Assembly: GCF_001540865.1 (NCBI RefSeq)
Contig: NC_033637.1
Span: forward strand, 4,890,058-4,954,057
Origin: Ananas comosus
Taxonomy: Eukaryota; Streptophyta; Magnoliopsida; Poales; Bromeliaceae
Direction: 5' to 3'
DNA length: 64,000 bases
Shown here: one piece after another, positions 33,124-45,128 of the stretch
Layout of the letters: every line of letters starts with the position of its first letter
Numbering within the stretch: position 1 is the stretch's first letter
The notes under the pieces: generated by a model
Seen by the model: only the letters and a program-made list of their open reading frames with translations
What the model was told of the DNA's origin: nothing
Databases searched by the model: none
Program-made: the position numbers and the translations under genes

Positions 33124-35300
33124 ATTAAACTACGTAAATTTATGGCCAATTTGCATAAAAAATTCACTTATTTTGGGCTTTTGCAAAACCGGGCCACATT
33201 TTTCATTTTTGCAGATTCAATCCGCTTTTTCAGCAAACTGACCAAAATACCCTTTTTACTTTTTCTCTTTCCTCTTTCTCTCTCCTCTTCGTTTCTCTCG
33301 TTCTTTTTTTTTTTTCTCGCCGGCAGAGCGGAGGCGGAAACGGTCTGTCTCGCCTCTCACCCTCATTCTCTCGCCCTCGCCCTTGCACTCGTTCACGCAC
33401 CCCCCACCTTCCTCGCCTCCAACCCCGCCAAGGCCGCGCCGCGACTTTTTTTTTTTTTGCTTTTTTCTTTTCTTTTCTTCTCCGACTCTTCTCCACCGTC
33501 TCCGACGACGACGCTTCTCTCGTCCTTCCCTGCCCTTCTCATCTCTCCCTCTCCCTCATTCTCTGCCGCCTCAGACGACGATGCATCTTCGCCGGCGCCG
33601 ACGTCGACACCATGGAGGTCACTGCGGCGCTACAGGCTCGGAGCGGGGGTCCTTAGCGGCGTCGTCGCCGGCACCGTGGCTGTTGGCAGAGAGGGTGACA
33701 AAAAAAAATTATAGAAAAAACAGGAAAAAAAATAAAGATAAAAAATTATAAAAAGAAGGATGAACATGAAATTGTATTGTTAACTGCAAAAAAAATTATA
33801 AGTTGTACTACTTAAGATATAAACTGCAGCTTTAAGATGAAAAATATACTCTTTAAACGAAAATTACACTCTTTGAGAGATATTTATACTGTTTCTCTTC
33901 TTATTACACTCTTTCAGATGTAAACTATATCCATTAAGATGAAAGTTACACTCTTTAAACAAAAGTTGCACTGGTTCTCCTCTTGTTGCACCATTTCTCC
34001 TCTTGTTGCACTGTTTTTTATCTTAAACTGCACCCTTTTAAGAGATATTTATACTGTTTCTCCTCTTGTTGCACTGTTTCTCCTCTTGTTGCACCATTTC
34101 TGTATAAACAAGAGGAGAAATAGTGCAATAAGAGGAGAAGCAGTGCAACAAGAGGAGAAACTGCACTGTTTTAAGAGATATATATACTGTTTCTCCTCTT
34201 GTTGCACCATTTCTGTGTAAACAAGAGTAGAAATAGTGCAACAAGAGGAGAAATTACACTGTTTTAAGAGATATATCTACTGTTTCTTCTCTTGTTGCAC
34301 TGTTTCTTCTCTTATTGCACCATTTCTGTGTAAACAATAGGAGAAATAGGGCAACAAGAGAAGAAACAATGCAATAAGAGGAGAAACTGCACTCTTTTAA
34401 GAGATATTTATACTGTTTCTCCTCTTGTTGCACCATTTCTGTGTAAATAAGAGGAGAAACAGTGCAACAAGAGGAGAGTGCAATAAAAAGAGAAACAGTA
34501 TAAATATCACTTAAAAAGATGCAGTTTAAGATAAAAAATAGTATAATTTTCGTTCAAAGAGTATAATTTTTATCTTAAAGCAGCAGTTTACATCTTAAAT
34601 AGTACAACTTATAATTTTTTTTTGTAATTAAAGATGCAATTTCATCTTCATCCTTCTTTTTATATAATTTTTTATCTTTATTTTTTTTTCTATTTTTTCT
34701 ATAATTTTTTTTGTCACCTTCTCTGCCAACAGCTACGGCGCCGGTGACGACGCCGTTAAGGACCCTCCGCTCCGAGGCTGTAGCGCCGCAGTGACCTCTA
34801 CGGTGTTGACGTCGGCGCCGGCAAAGATAAATCGTCGTCAGAGGCGGCAGAAAATGAGGAAGAGGGAGAGATGAGAAGGGCGGAGAAGGGCGAAAGGCGT
34901 CGTCGTCGGAGACGGTGGAGAAGAGTCGGAGAAGAAAAGAAAAGAAAAAAGAAAAAAAAAAAAAAAGTCGTGGCGCTGCCTTGGCGGGGTCGGAGGCGAG
35001 GAAGATGGGAGGTGCATGGACGAGGGCAAGGGCGAGGGCAGGAGCCTGAGGGTGAGAGGCGAGACGGACCGTTTCCGCCTCCGTTCCGCCTCCGCTCTGC
35101 CGGCGAGAAAAAAAAAGAACGAGAGAAACGAAGAAGAGAGAGAAAGAGGAAAGAGAAAAAGTAATAAGGGTATTTTGGTCAGTTTGCTGAAAAGGCGGAC
35201 CGAATCTGCAAAAATGAAAAAGGTGGCCCGGTTTTGCAAAAGCCCAAAATAAGTGAATTTTTTATGCAAATTGGCCTAAATTTATTGAATTTTTTATTCT
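33124..35300. mobile_element. 2.2-kb foldback element: two about 700-bp inverted arms around a repeat core
   Basis: The left arm (about 33135-33830) and right arm (about 34590-35285) are near-perfect inverted copies. They share GGCCAATTTGCATAAAAAAT, AAAACCGGGCCAC, a CT-rich tract, a GC-rich stretch containing GCCGGCGCCGACG, and AAAAAATTATA text. The core (33837-34590) consists of repeated, self-complementary CTCCTCTTGTTGCA units. Open frames in the arms are low-complexity Ser/Phe or Arg/Lys text with no domain. It resembles a long-TIR Mutator/foldback element with possibly captured GC-rich DNA. Target duplication not resolved. Confidence 0.75.
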
Positions 35301-35880
35301 TTAAATTTTTATTCTACTTACCATAAATAAATAGTCTAAAATTTCTTTTTTGAAGTAACATTAAAAAAACCCACATTTACTCGCGCAACTCATAAAATTT
35401 ATCAAATCTGATCAAATTCAAGTATTAAATACTAATTAAATTCAACAATTTAGGTGCTGTTTAGTTTCTAGGAAAAAAAAAAAGCATGAAAAAATATTTG
35501 GAAAAAAGAAATTCATGAAAAACTTCTTTTCTTGTTTTTTCTTTTTTCTGTTTGGTTCCTAAGAAAACTAATTTTTTGAAAATATTTTGTCTAAATTTTA
35601 TGAAAAACTATTATTTTCGTTTTCTTTATTTTTTTCAAAAATAATAATAACAATAACATAACATTTTTTTATAAAATATGAGAAAATTTCAAAATAAATT
35701 TTTTTTTTTGCAATAAATGGTCTCTATCTATCAATAGTAAATTAGTTCTATTAATAGCACCACCCTCCTCCGCCACGCAAGCAATCTAATTTCATACCTA
35801 ACTACCCTAATTTTGTAATTATCGAATTTTATTATGTCTTAATCATGATTAGATTACTGACCCACTTGTTAAACCCTACC
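35301..35880. other. AT-rich spacer with A/T-run block
   Basis: Bases 35455-35700 contain GTTTAGTTTCTAGG and GTTTGGTTCCTAAG with A/T-rich text between, perhaps a decayed GTTTGGTT-end MITE. No gene is seen. Confidence 0.35.
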
Positions 35881-36470
35881 GGGGCCCACTCTCATTTTCC
35901 GCGTCGAACTAATCCCCACCGTCCATTCATGTGCACCAAATCACGTGATACAATAAGCTCCCGCCCAACAACTAGAAACATAAACAACCTGAATTTTCTA
36001 TTTAAGGAAATTTTAAATATTTCCGAGGACCCAAAATTGGCTAATTTTAAATTATTTACTTGCTAATTTTAAACGCGGTCCAAAAATTCGTCGTTTTTAG
36101 TGCTTCTAATTAATTAATTAGTTGATTAGTTGATTAATTAATTAATTATGTATTAAAGTACTCTACTTAAAATCCCCGCCCCCCAACACCATTTTGTGCG
36201 TACGTGGCACAACCCCGATCGCGAAATGATTGGAGAGTATGAACGGTCGAGATTGAGGACGGTGTCCACGTGGCGTCATCGGGAGGGTCGTTGTTCCCGA
36301 GAATAATTGGTCGCCCTCGTGGGCTTACTTTGTTATTGTCGGTGTCCATCGATTTTCTCACACGTGTCCCAAAATCATTTTTGTCGTTATTAAGGAACCC
36401 AGTGACGTGGCAGGTGAAACCGTAAAGGGACCCCTGATAAATAAAATATTCGGACATAGGGCCCTCGCAT
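35880..36470. promoter_or_regulatory. Isolated GC-rich island with five ACGT-core (G-box/ABRE-like) motifs
   Basis: Motifs are TCACGTGA (35941-35948), TACGTGGC (36201-36208), CCACGTGGC (36266-36274), CACGTGTC (36361-36368) and GACGTGGC (36404-36411). The block stands out from its AT-rich, transposon-filled surroundings. Such clusters are typical of ABA- or light-regulated promoters. No convincing gene follows on either strand, so it may be an orphan promoter or relic. Confidence 0.4.
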
Positions 36471-37038
36471 TTTTCTTTTCAGTCCCTTTTTTTAATTGAT
36501 AATATATCTAATTATTTGGAATTAAGTAGTTTATCAAATTAATTAGTAATTTTACTAAATTTAACAATTTTAATTATTTTTCGTAGATTAAATTAGATTA
36601 ATTAATAGTTAGCAGCTAATAAAGTCATTAAATTTGATAATTTTTTTTTTACTGAAACTAAGTATAAAAACTCAAGTTTAAAAAAATAGAAGTTTAGGGG
36701 ATAAAAAAAATAAAGTTTGAGGGGCCCTAGTTCAAGATGGCCTACAGATTTGAGTTAACTTAAACTATTGTTAAATTTAAATTCAGAAGCTTTCATTCAA
36801 AAATTATTTTTAAAATAAATTTTATTATATTCATGCATAGTTATATGTGCACGTTAAGTTATAACATCTGTATAATTATCTCTCAAAAAAAAAAAAAACA
36901 TATGTATAATTTAAAAAACTATCATAAAATTCACGAGAATAAATTTGATTAATTGAATAACACGAGTTGTGTATAGCTTTAGCTAATAAACGACTTCTCA
37001 ATTATGGGTGCACGTTATGTTTTTTGTTGGAAAATGCT

Positions 37039-37337
37039 AAATTACACTTTCGGTCCTCAAATAATAAGTCGCGTAATACTTTGGTGCTCAAACTTTAATT
37101 TGTATAATTTTTTAATCAAATTTCTTAAATTGTTGCAATTAAATTTCAAATTCTGATTTAGTTGACTAAAATTTATATATCGCTGGTGTGAAAATTATGT
37201 GATATTTAATCATCATCATTGCTATTAATCACAATATTATTTTATTACTTTCACTTTAACGATTGATCAGTATTTGGTCAACTAAATTTGACTGTGAAAC
37301 TTAATTGCAACCATTTAGGATCAAATGTGTAATTTAA
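37039..37337. mobile_element. TIR element of the TTTTGGTCC family, copy 2
   Basis: The left end CTAAATTACACTTTCGGTCC and the right end ATGTGTAATTTAAC are inverted. The interior shares TTTAGTTGACTAAA and CAATTAAATTTC-type text with copies at 20746 and 45129. The right arm is partly deleted. Confidence 0.68.
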
Positions 37338-37439
37338 CCTTTTTTAAGAAAATACTTATATTAACTTCACGGTGGGAGAGAGGAAGACTAGAAACTAAAA
37401 TTTCTTGAAAATTTTGCATTTTAGCCCATAATTTTTTGT

Positions 37440-37835
37440 GTCTTTTTTTTAAGATTAATTTCATACAGATCCCTACAAACATAGTAAATTATAAATATAT
37501 TCCTATAAAATTCAATTTTCATATGTTGTTCCTACAAAAGTCCTAATATTTTCAAATATATCTTCCTGGTTTGTTACCATTAAAATACATGTTTATTTTA
37601 TAAGTAAAATGACATTTTTACCATCACAAATATGTCCCTTCAAAAATTTTAACTATTAATTAAAGAGGGGTAAAAAAATTAATTCACCTTATTAAATAAC
37701 TAGAGTTAAGTATTCTATTTATGGTTAACTAAGACTTTCTAACGGATCCTAACGATAAGAACATATTTGAAAACATCAAAATTTTTGTAAGAACAACATA
37801 TGAAAATTGAACTTTCTAGACATATATTTATAGAA
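37440..37835. mobile_element. Relative of the 16133 foldback element, without the purine core
   Basis: The left part (CATATGTTGTTCCTACAAAA GTCC-like text) is mirrored by TTTTTGTAAGAACAACATATG on the right. The interior AAATGACATTTTTACCATCA and ACAAATATGTCCCTTCAAAA matches 16300-16335. It is immediately followed by the TIR element at 37837. Confidence 0.68.
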
Positions 37836-37836
37836 C

Positions 37837-38060
37837 TAGGCTGGAATACTATTAATTGCACCAATGACTTGATGCTATTAAGCTTTCTGCCCTTGGATTA
37901 AAAAATGTGCGGTTAAGATGATGTGGGCCTTCTAGGGTTGAGTGAGTGGTTGGTTGAATAGTATAATCGAATGGATAAAAATGATAAAAGAGATAAATCT
38001 AACGACAGAAAACTTGATAACACCAAATATTTCGTGCTATTGATAGTATCTCAGCCGGAC
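37837..38060. mobile_element. Short TIR element of the CTGGAATACTAT family, copy 2
   Basis: TAGGCTGGAATACTATTAAT at the left and ATTGATAGTATCTCAGCCGG at the right are inverted. The interior GTTGAGTGAGTGGTTGGTTG is shared with the copy at 38941. It has no coding sequence. Confidence 0.78.
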
Positions 38061-38940
38061 TCTATATTTGCAATTTATTATATTTATAGGGATTTGTATG
38101 ATTTTTCTTTTTCTTTTTTTTTTCAAGGTGGGGCTTATGATAGTTATTATTACAATGATTACTTTATTAATAAAGTGGGAGGGTACACGTAAGCGTGTAA
38201 GGGCTCGTCCGTCGTTTTCTTCGCACGAATCTTGGCGTGGGGCCATGGAGATCTCTATGAAAAGAAATAGTAGAGGGAGACGACATTGGCCACGACCACA
38301 CGTAGTCGGGATAAATCAAACTACTAGTTCCTAAACTTTGAGTCAATTTTTTATATATATATATTTTAAAATTTTAAAATCTTAATACAATTTTAATTTA
38401 GTCTCTGAATTTTTATGTGTCATTTTAACTTTCATCCTTAGAAAAAAAAAATATTTTGTACGTCTGATTTATCTACATATTCAGGCATTATAAATTCTGA
38501 AATTAAAAAATCAATAAATATACGATTTATAGATGCGGCGATGTATTAGATATAGGCAATAAATTTTTTTTAATATTAGATATGTATAAGAACTAAAAAA
38601 AATTTTAAGATTTAGGCGCAGCAGCTAAAATAAAATTTGAAAGGCCGAATCAGGTACCAGTGAAGCAATTTACCCAAAGAGATCAGGAAGAATCATAGTG
38701 TATTTGGTTCACCTGGCCTCTTTTTCACCAAAAAATTAGAATCGGAATGGACGATTCTGTTTGGTAGGCGATTCCGTTGTTTGGCACGCAAAAGTCCAGT
38801 CCGATTCTGATTTTCCGAGTGAAATGTGAATCCCCATCTTCCCTTTTTCTAATTCGGGCTAGTATGCTAGATTACAAATTGAATTATAATGGTACGAACG
38901 TTTGCTCTATAAATATCAGAACTATACTTTTATATAGAAG

Positions 38941-39163
38941 TAGGCTGGAATACTATCAATAGCACTAAGCCATTGGTGCTATTAGTTTTTTAGCCCTTGG
39001 ATTTAGAGATATATGGTTAGTATGATGTGGACCTCCTAAGGTTGAGTGGGTGGTTGGTTGAATAGTATAATCTGACAGGTAAAAATAATCAAAGATTAAA
39101 TCTAATGGTAGAAAACTCGATAGCACCAAATCCTTGGTGCTATCGATAGTATCCCAGCCGGAC
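38941..39163. mobile_element. Short TIR element of the CTGGAATACTAT family, copy 3
   Basis: TAGGCTGGAATACTATCAAT and ATCGATAGTATCCCAGCCGG are inverted ends. It matches the copy at 37837 throughout and has about the same length (223 bp). The two copies are only 0.9 kb apart. Confidence 0.8.
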
Positions 39164-39690
39164 TCCTTTTATATTTTATATTTTATATTTAATTTTAATT
39201 TCAATTTTTAATTAAAATAAAATTTTAAACGTAGAAATTGATTTTTTTTATTTTATATTTTGATTTACTTGAATTGAAATTTAAATTCAATCAAGCATTT
39301 GAATTTGAGCTATTAATTTGAATTTAAATTTAAATTCAAATTTAAATATTATTTTTTTATTTTTTATTTTTAATTAAACTTTAAATTAAATTTTTGGATT
39401 CAAATTAAAATTTAAATTGAAATTTTAAAGTTTAATTGTGAATTCATTTTATTTTTTGAATTGTCAAGTCAATTTTTAATTTTAAAAAAATTATGCATTT
39501 TAAATTTTGACTTACAATTTTAAAATTTTGATGTTAATTTTTAATGGCTTAAGTTTTAGTTTGAATTTAACTTGTAAATATACTTCTATATTTTGAGTTG
39601 TAAACTCAATTTTAAATTTAATTTTATATTTTATATTTTTATTTTAATTATTTCTTTTAACAACAAAAGGTTTCTCCATCTCAATAAAAC
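39164..39690. other. Pure A/T-word stretch
   Basis: Nearly all of this is AAATTTTAAATT-type text, like the cores of the elements at 19138, 40288 and 54148. No terminal repeats were found, so its origin is uncertain. Confidence 0.5.
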
Positions 39691-39691
39691 A

Positions 39692-40048
39692 AGGGAAAAT
39701 TTCAAAAAACCCCCCGTGGTTTCATTGTTTCTCACTTTAATACCATGTGGTTTAAAGTTTATCAATTTGCCCCCTTATAGTTTCGTTTTATCTTTTCGGT
39801 AGCTTCTTCGTTAATATTTTATTAAATTATATACAAAAAACTTTAGGTACCCATCTAGATTTATCAAATATTCACTTTAGTACCCTTTAATTTTAACTTT
39901 ATTACTGATTTAAGGAAAAAAAATAATGAAATTGATAAGAAAAAGAGAAAAAAAAACCCACAGAGGGGGTTAATTGATACATTTTAAACCACGGGGGGCA
40001 AAGTGAGAAGCTACAAAACCACAGGGGAGGTTTTTTGAAGTTTTCCCA
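39692..40048. mobile_element. TIR element of the GTGGTTTAAA family, copy 4 (best preserved)
   Basis: The left end GGGAAAATTTCAAAAAACCC and right end GGTTTTTTGAAGTTTTCCC are inverted. The arms hold CCCCGTGGTTT, CACTTTAATACCATGTGG and the mirrored AAACCACGGGGGGCAAAGTG. It is the least decayed of five copies and suited to define the family. Confidence 0.8.
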
Positions 40049-40287
40049 TAAAACAATGAAAATAGAATCAACTATACCGATTCCAATTAATATTCTAAAC
40101 TTAACATATATAGGGAGATTTTATTATTCCATCTTCAATTCCGGTCCATCCCGATTTCAATTCTTATTTTGGATCAAACGCACCCGCAGTATGTTTGTAT
40201 AAAAGTTGTGATATGGTTGGAAGTTAAAGTTAGCTGTCAATGACAATTTATAATGTGATGCTCAAGATGCAATAAATTCTTTTTCAT

Positions 40288-41045
40288 CTTATTTGGTTGG
40301 GTGATAAGAGGGGATAACCCTTATTCCCCTCTATCCCCAAACACGGAAAAAAAAAAATACGGGATAATTATCCCATTCCTTAACGGGTTATTCTGAAATA
40401 TTCCAAATAACCAGTTAAGGGTGGGATAGTTATTCCACTCCTTGTGTTTTAACGGGTGGGATAGTAGTTGTTCCCACCCCTATTTAATTTTTTAAAAATT
40501 TAAATTTAAATATTTAATTTTAAATTTTAAATTTTACATTTAAATTTTAAAAATTTATAATTTTGTAATTTTAAAATTAAAATTTTATAATTTTAAATTT
40601 AATTTTTAAAATTTATATTTTGTAATTTTACAATTAAATTTTATAATTTTATAATTTTTTAAATTTAAAATTTGATATTTTATATATTTAAATTTAGATT
40701 CAATCTTAAATTTAAAATTTCAAATTTAGAATTTAGAACTTTGAATTTTTGAATTTGAGTTTTAAAATTTTAGCTTTAATTTTAAATTTTTGAATTTTGA
40801 AAGTTATATATTTAAATTTAAAAATTTAAATTCAAACATAATATAAGGGGCAATATTATTATTTTCTATTTATAATTATCCACTATTCTTATTCTATCTT
40901 ATCTATCCAAATGGTATTTTTCTTATTTCCGGAAATAACTCAAATTTTATTTAAACACAAAATTGATCTAGTTTTTGCTTATACCTAAACTTTTACCTAT
41001 CCCTGGAATAGTCAGTTCTTACTTATACTCGAACCAAACGAAGCC
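40288..41045. mobile_element. AT-rich TIR element, copy 2 (inverted relative to 19138)
   Basis: The left end is CTTATTTGGTTGGGTGATAA with GGGGATAACCCTTATTCCCC, and the right end is CGAACCAAACGAAGCC, the mirror of GGCTTCGTTTGGTTCG at 19138. It contains GGTGGGATAGTAGTTGTTCC and then about 350 bp of A/T words. Same architecture as copy 1 in the opposite direction. Confidence 0.72.
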
Positions 41046-41059
41046 AAAGGTATAAATCA

Positions 41060-41890
41060 TTAGACCGATAGGATAGAACAAAAATACAAGCATGACTATC
41101 CAAAATACCCGATATACCATACTCGATTCAGACCCTATCCGGACCCGATAAAAAATGGATAGTATACGGGTGAAAAAATTATCTATTAAAATTTTGGATA
41201 TGTGTCCGGATACTTTATACCCATACTCGACTTGTACCCGATCTGAACCCGACCTTTTAATGGGTAGGGTCCAGAAGAGTTTCCAAATCCGAACCCGAAA
41301 CCGAACTCGGACCTGGACCCGGTGAAATACCCAATAGTAAATTAAAAATGAAGTTGAGAGATCAATTTCAATAGAACTTATAGATGAAGGATCTCGGTAT
41401 ATTTTTATCCTAGTGAAAACCTTAGCTGCTCTGTTTATTCATTTTTTTTATTTTTTATTTTACTAATTATTTTTAATTCTAGCTTGTTTACTGCTTAAAT
41501 TTTTCTTTTGAGCAAATTTTATTGGATTAGGTACAACTAATTAGAACGTCAGTTTTTTTATAGTGAGAGATTTATGATTTGTCTATAAATTATTTAACAA
41601 AATTTATAAAAAATATATGCATATGGGTATTCGTATCTGATCTAAACCCGACCCATAACCAATCTATATCCAGTCTTAAACAGTAGTATACTAGTAGTTA
41701 CTATCCAAACCCACTCAAATAGATTCGATGGATATATTATAAACTTAAGTACCCAGACACGGACCCGATTCGAAGTTAAATGGGCCGGTAGGGTATATAT
41801 TGTTTTTTCTATTCATTTTTTTTTAGGGTGCAGATATTGTATATCAACTATCCAGATTCGATCCGATCCACCAACATCTTTATGTCTGGT
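41060..41890. repeat. Region of degenerate ACCCGA/GGGTCGG words
   Basis: Words such as AACCCGA, GACCCGAT and CGGGT recur many times. The same type of text is at 48010-48130 and 48430-48490. Such low-complexity text is typical of some hAT-like miniature elements in plants, but I cannot fix the ends. Confidence 0.4.
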
Positions 41891-42009
41891 TATCTAATAT
41901 TCCTACTAGTATGTGGTATGAACCCAATGCGAGTTGTAGAATCCAATCTAAAACATATGAGAATCGAATGAACCTAGTTGAAACAAAACCGTACAGAGAT
42001 ACAAACAAT

Positions 42010-42157
42010 GTTTTATTTTATTTTATTTTATTTTTTGAGAGATAGGTAGCACACTATCCGCTTTGTTTATTTCATTTAGAAATAAACTTAGCTGGAAATG
42101 TGAATCAATTAAAATTCGAACTTGGGTCTCGAATACCAACCACCAAGCCCTTTGCCA
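42010..42157 (-). mobile_element. tRNA-like SINE, copy 7, 5'-truncated
   Basis: This minus-strand copy has a TTTTA-type tail, GATAGGTAGCACACTATCCG and B-box ATTCGAACTTGGG, and stops inside the A-box region at 42157. CAAACAATGTTTTATT (42002-42017) is matched by CAAACGATGTTTTATT (42192-42207), but 34 extra bases lie between the SINE and the right copy. Confidence 0.82.
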
Positions 42158-42242
42158 TATTAATACCATAATAAAGTGTTCAGGCACAATTCAAACGATG
42201 TTTTATTAATACCATAATAAAGTGTTCAGGCACAATTCAAAT
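42158..42242 (+). repeat. Duplicated flank at the 5' junction of SINE copy 7
   Basis: ATTAATACCATAATAAAGTG and the following text to CACAATTCAAA occur twice, starting at 42158 and 42204 (46-bp spacing). The first copy is filler between the truncated SINE and its target duplication. Confidence 0.88.
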
Positions 42243-42336
42243 GTTTACAACTGGCAGGTAGAACCTTATATACAGGCCAAGATTTTTTTTTTTTTTTTTC
42301 CCTTCTTTTGGGATTCAATATAGGACTTATTTTTAG

Positions 42337-42693
42337 GGTTAACTTGAAATATCATTTTTGTAGTTTCGTACTTTCTCACTTTAGTACCCTATAGTTAATA
42401 TATATCAGGTTAGTGTTCTGTGATTTTATTTTTATCTTTTCGTCAGTTTCTCCATTAATATTTTATTAAATTATATATAAAGAACTTCAGATATTCCAGC
42501 TAGGTTTATTGAATATTCATTTTATTACCATTTAGTTTTAACTTTGTCACCAATTAAAAGGAAAAAATTAGTGGAATCGATAATAAAAAGATACAAATGA
42601 TATCATAGGACACTAAACTGATACACTTTAAACCACAGGATATTAAAGTGAGAAAGTGTGAAACCACAAAAATGATATTTAAAGTTTTTCTTT
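42337..42693. mobile_element. TIR element of the GTGGTTTAAA family, copy 5
   Basis: The left end AACTTGAAATATCATTTTTG with CTCACTTTAGTACCC is mirrored by the right AAATGATATTTAAAGTTTTT with GTGAGAAAGTG. The interior CAGTTTCTCCATTAATATTT resembles the 39692 copy. Confidence 0.72.
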
Positions 42694-43299
42694 ATTTTTA
42701 ACTGACAAAGTGCTAAAAGTGTCATATATCCACATATATATAGTAGTATAAGTTCATAGACTAGTTCTTTGTAATTATAATTTGATATGAGTAAGGCTAT
42801 AGAGTAGTAGACTACTGTTGCATTAAAAGTAATACCATGCATGTAAAATTGTCTAATTATCAGAGTAAGGCTACTATATATGCTTTTAAAATGAAGTTTG
42901 TTTTCGATCATAGGACATTTGAATCAACGATTATTTCGAATGGTCCCGAAATGAATGATAAAAAATAAAAATTTCATAAAAAACGATGATAGAAAATTTA
43001 ATTTTATATGAGGGGTATTGATCTTTTTTAAGATAACAATAACAAAAACGAAGTCTATCAAAATTCCATCCGATTTCGATATTTCTATATTGTTAAACTT
43101 ATAGTAGCCTGATCATATGGACCGCTAAAATAGTTAAATTTTAAGACTTTTCGATCAGTAGTTAAATGATATTGAAAAATTACAAAATATTATTTCTAAA
43201 TGTCTTAAATAGTGTATATCAAATTTAACGGAGTCGATCGTCGTTTCAGATCAATATTCCATTATCGAAAAAAAAGTAGAAGTACGGAGGCCTCCACAC

Positions 43300-45125
43300 C
43301 TCTAAAAACGTAGTAGCCTGAGTAGCCTCAGTCCCATTTTCTATATTGACAACTTTGAACCCAAAGTGTCAACCCTAACTAAAAAGGCCAAGTTCACCAA
43401 CTTATGCCACAATTAATTTGCTCCCTTATTTACACCATGTTAGTGGTAATTATTCCCATATATTCAACTATCTCAAGCAAGACTTTTCTTTATATTGTCA
43501 TACACATAGTGTTTAATAATCCTAATTTTCATCTTAGATATGTTGAAAACCCTAGCTTCGTACTGAAGATGACGGAAAAACCCATGGAATAATGATGCAA
43601 GTTGAAGGCTCATGTAAACTATATATTAAGCTTAAAACTATATATATTGACTTTAATTAACCCTAGCTTCGTACGTATAGTTTGGCTTGAATTGACTTCA
43701 ATAACAGGGCAACTCCTACTTTCACAAAGCATATATTAGGCTTCATGTCCCTATCTTCTATTTATCCTTTCTTATCCAAAGCAAGCATCTTTCTTACGTA
43801 CGTTACAAGTCCATAATTAATAAATAACTTTCAGATTCATTTCATACTAGGGCAGGTTTGGCTCAGTCGTGTCGTGGGGGTTTGTCCACACGTGAGGTAG
43901 GGTTTACCACCATGCACCGTACTGCGATAATGGACACAGCATTAATCTTTAATAAGTTATGGATTTCATAAATAAATGGAACATCATGATTTGACCTGCT
44001 TAGTATGCATACAGTAGTTTTATTATTTGAGTACGTAGAACTTTTCGAAAAAGCACATCAGACGAGTGTTCAATACTCAAATGCACTTCTAATAGAAGTT
44101 TGAGGCCACTTTGAGCAATAATTACCCACGAACAGTCGCCTACAAATGTACCAAATGAATAGTGGTAATTTACATGATTCACAATATTAACACAATAACG
44201 TGACCTGCATGTGCCCGCACGACCCACACCTTTTAAACCTGCCGGCCGCCTTCGCCCTTCTCCAACAACCGTATAAATTGTTTGCAAGCGAAGCATTTTC
44301 CTTTAACTTATAAATTGATCCTTACATCCTATCATAACTAGGTCAAGACATATATAAGTGATTCTCATAATTAAGAGTGATAAGACCTAGTTAGCTAATG
44401 ACATGCTCTTAACACAAAAGCAAGCAATCCTATTAGGTGACCATGTGGCACTATTGTGTCTAAAGGTGTTACACAATAAAACTATTATATGGCAGGTTTT
44501 CTCACAATGATAGGATACATCTTAGCCTACAAAAGAAAAGTGTAGGATCCACCACTCTTTTTTCCTAGCCCTTCTTTAGAAAAGCAAATGTCACAATCTA
44601 TGGTGGGAGGTTGCTGCTCCTTTTTCAACAGCAGAAGCTAATTCCCAAATGCTTTAATTTTCTCACCCATCCATGATCCATTTCCAAATATGAGGCACAC
44701 ACTTTAACATATGGAAAGTGCCTTGGTGCCATTTGCAGGTGACAGTTAGCTTATGTTATACGAGTCAATCTATGCGTAACACATCACCATATCGGTATGG
44801 ATATGTTATGTTATTTTCTCCTTTATGTTGTTCTAATTCCCAACCAAAGTGATGTTATATATGTTCGCCTTTTCGGCAAGAGTCTTTTAGACGCTTCAAT
44901 TATCAATTTAGTGCTTGCTTTGGAAACTATCCATACCGCGAAAGCATGATATACAAAAAGTCTACTTGACAAAAGCTAAATCTTTCTTTCTTTGGTGAAG
45001 GGGTCATGTTTGGATTCATAAGAATCTCGCTCAGCATAATCTTTTTTGTCTACTTAAGATGCTTGTAGTATTCGGTACATAACAAATATGATCAAATATC
45101 TGGAACCATATTCTTCTTTTGCATT
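43300..45125. other. Spacer, mostly low-copy, no gene recognised
   Basis: Short open frames (for example minus strand 44000-44296, 98 codons) show no domain and no splice support. Bases 43083-43310 have GTAGCCTGA ends and GGAGGCCTCC text loosely related to the 15523 element. Confidence 0.4.
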
Positions 45126-45128
45126 AGG

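Noticed and set aside
33142..33714. 190-codon open frame and its mirror on the other strand (34838-35269)
   Set aside because: Both are the two arms of one inverted repeat read through CT-rich DNA, giving low-complexity Ser/Phe text. No evidence of a gene.
33837..34590. CRISPR-like repeat array
   Set aside because: Repeats are irregular, in both orientations and self-complementary inside a foldback transposon. The genome is plant nuclear.
44000..44296. 98-codon minus-strand frame
   Set aside because: No recognisable motif, uneven composition and no supporting exon structure.
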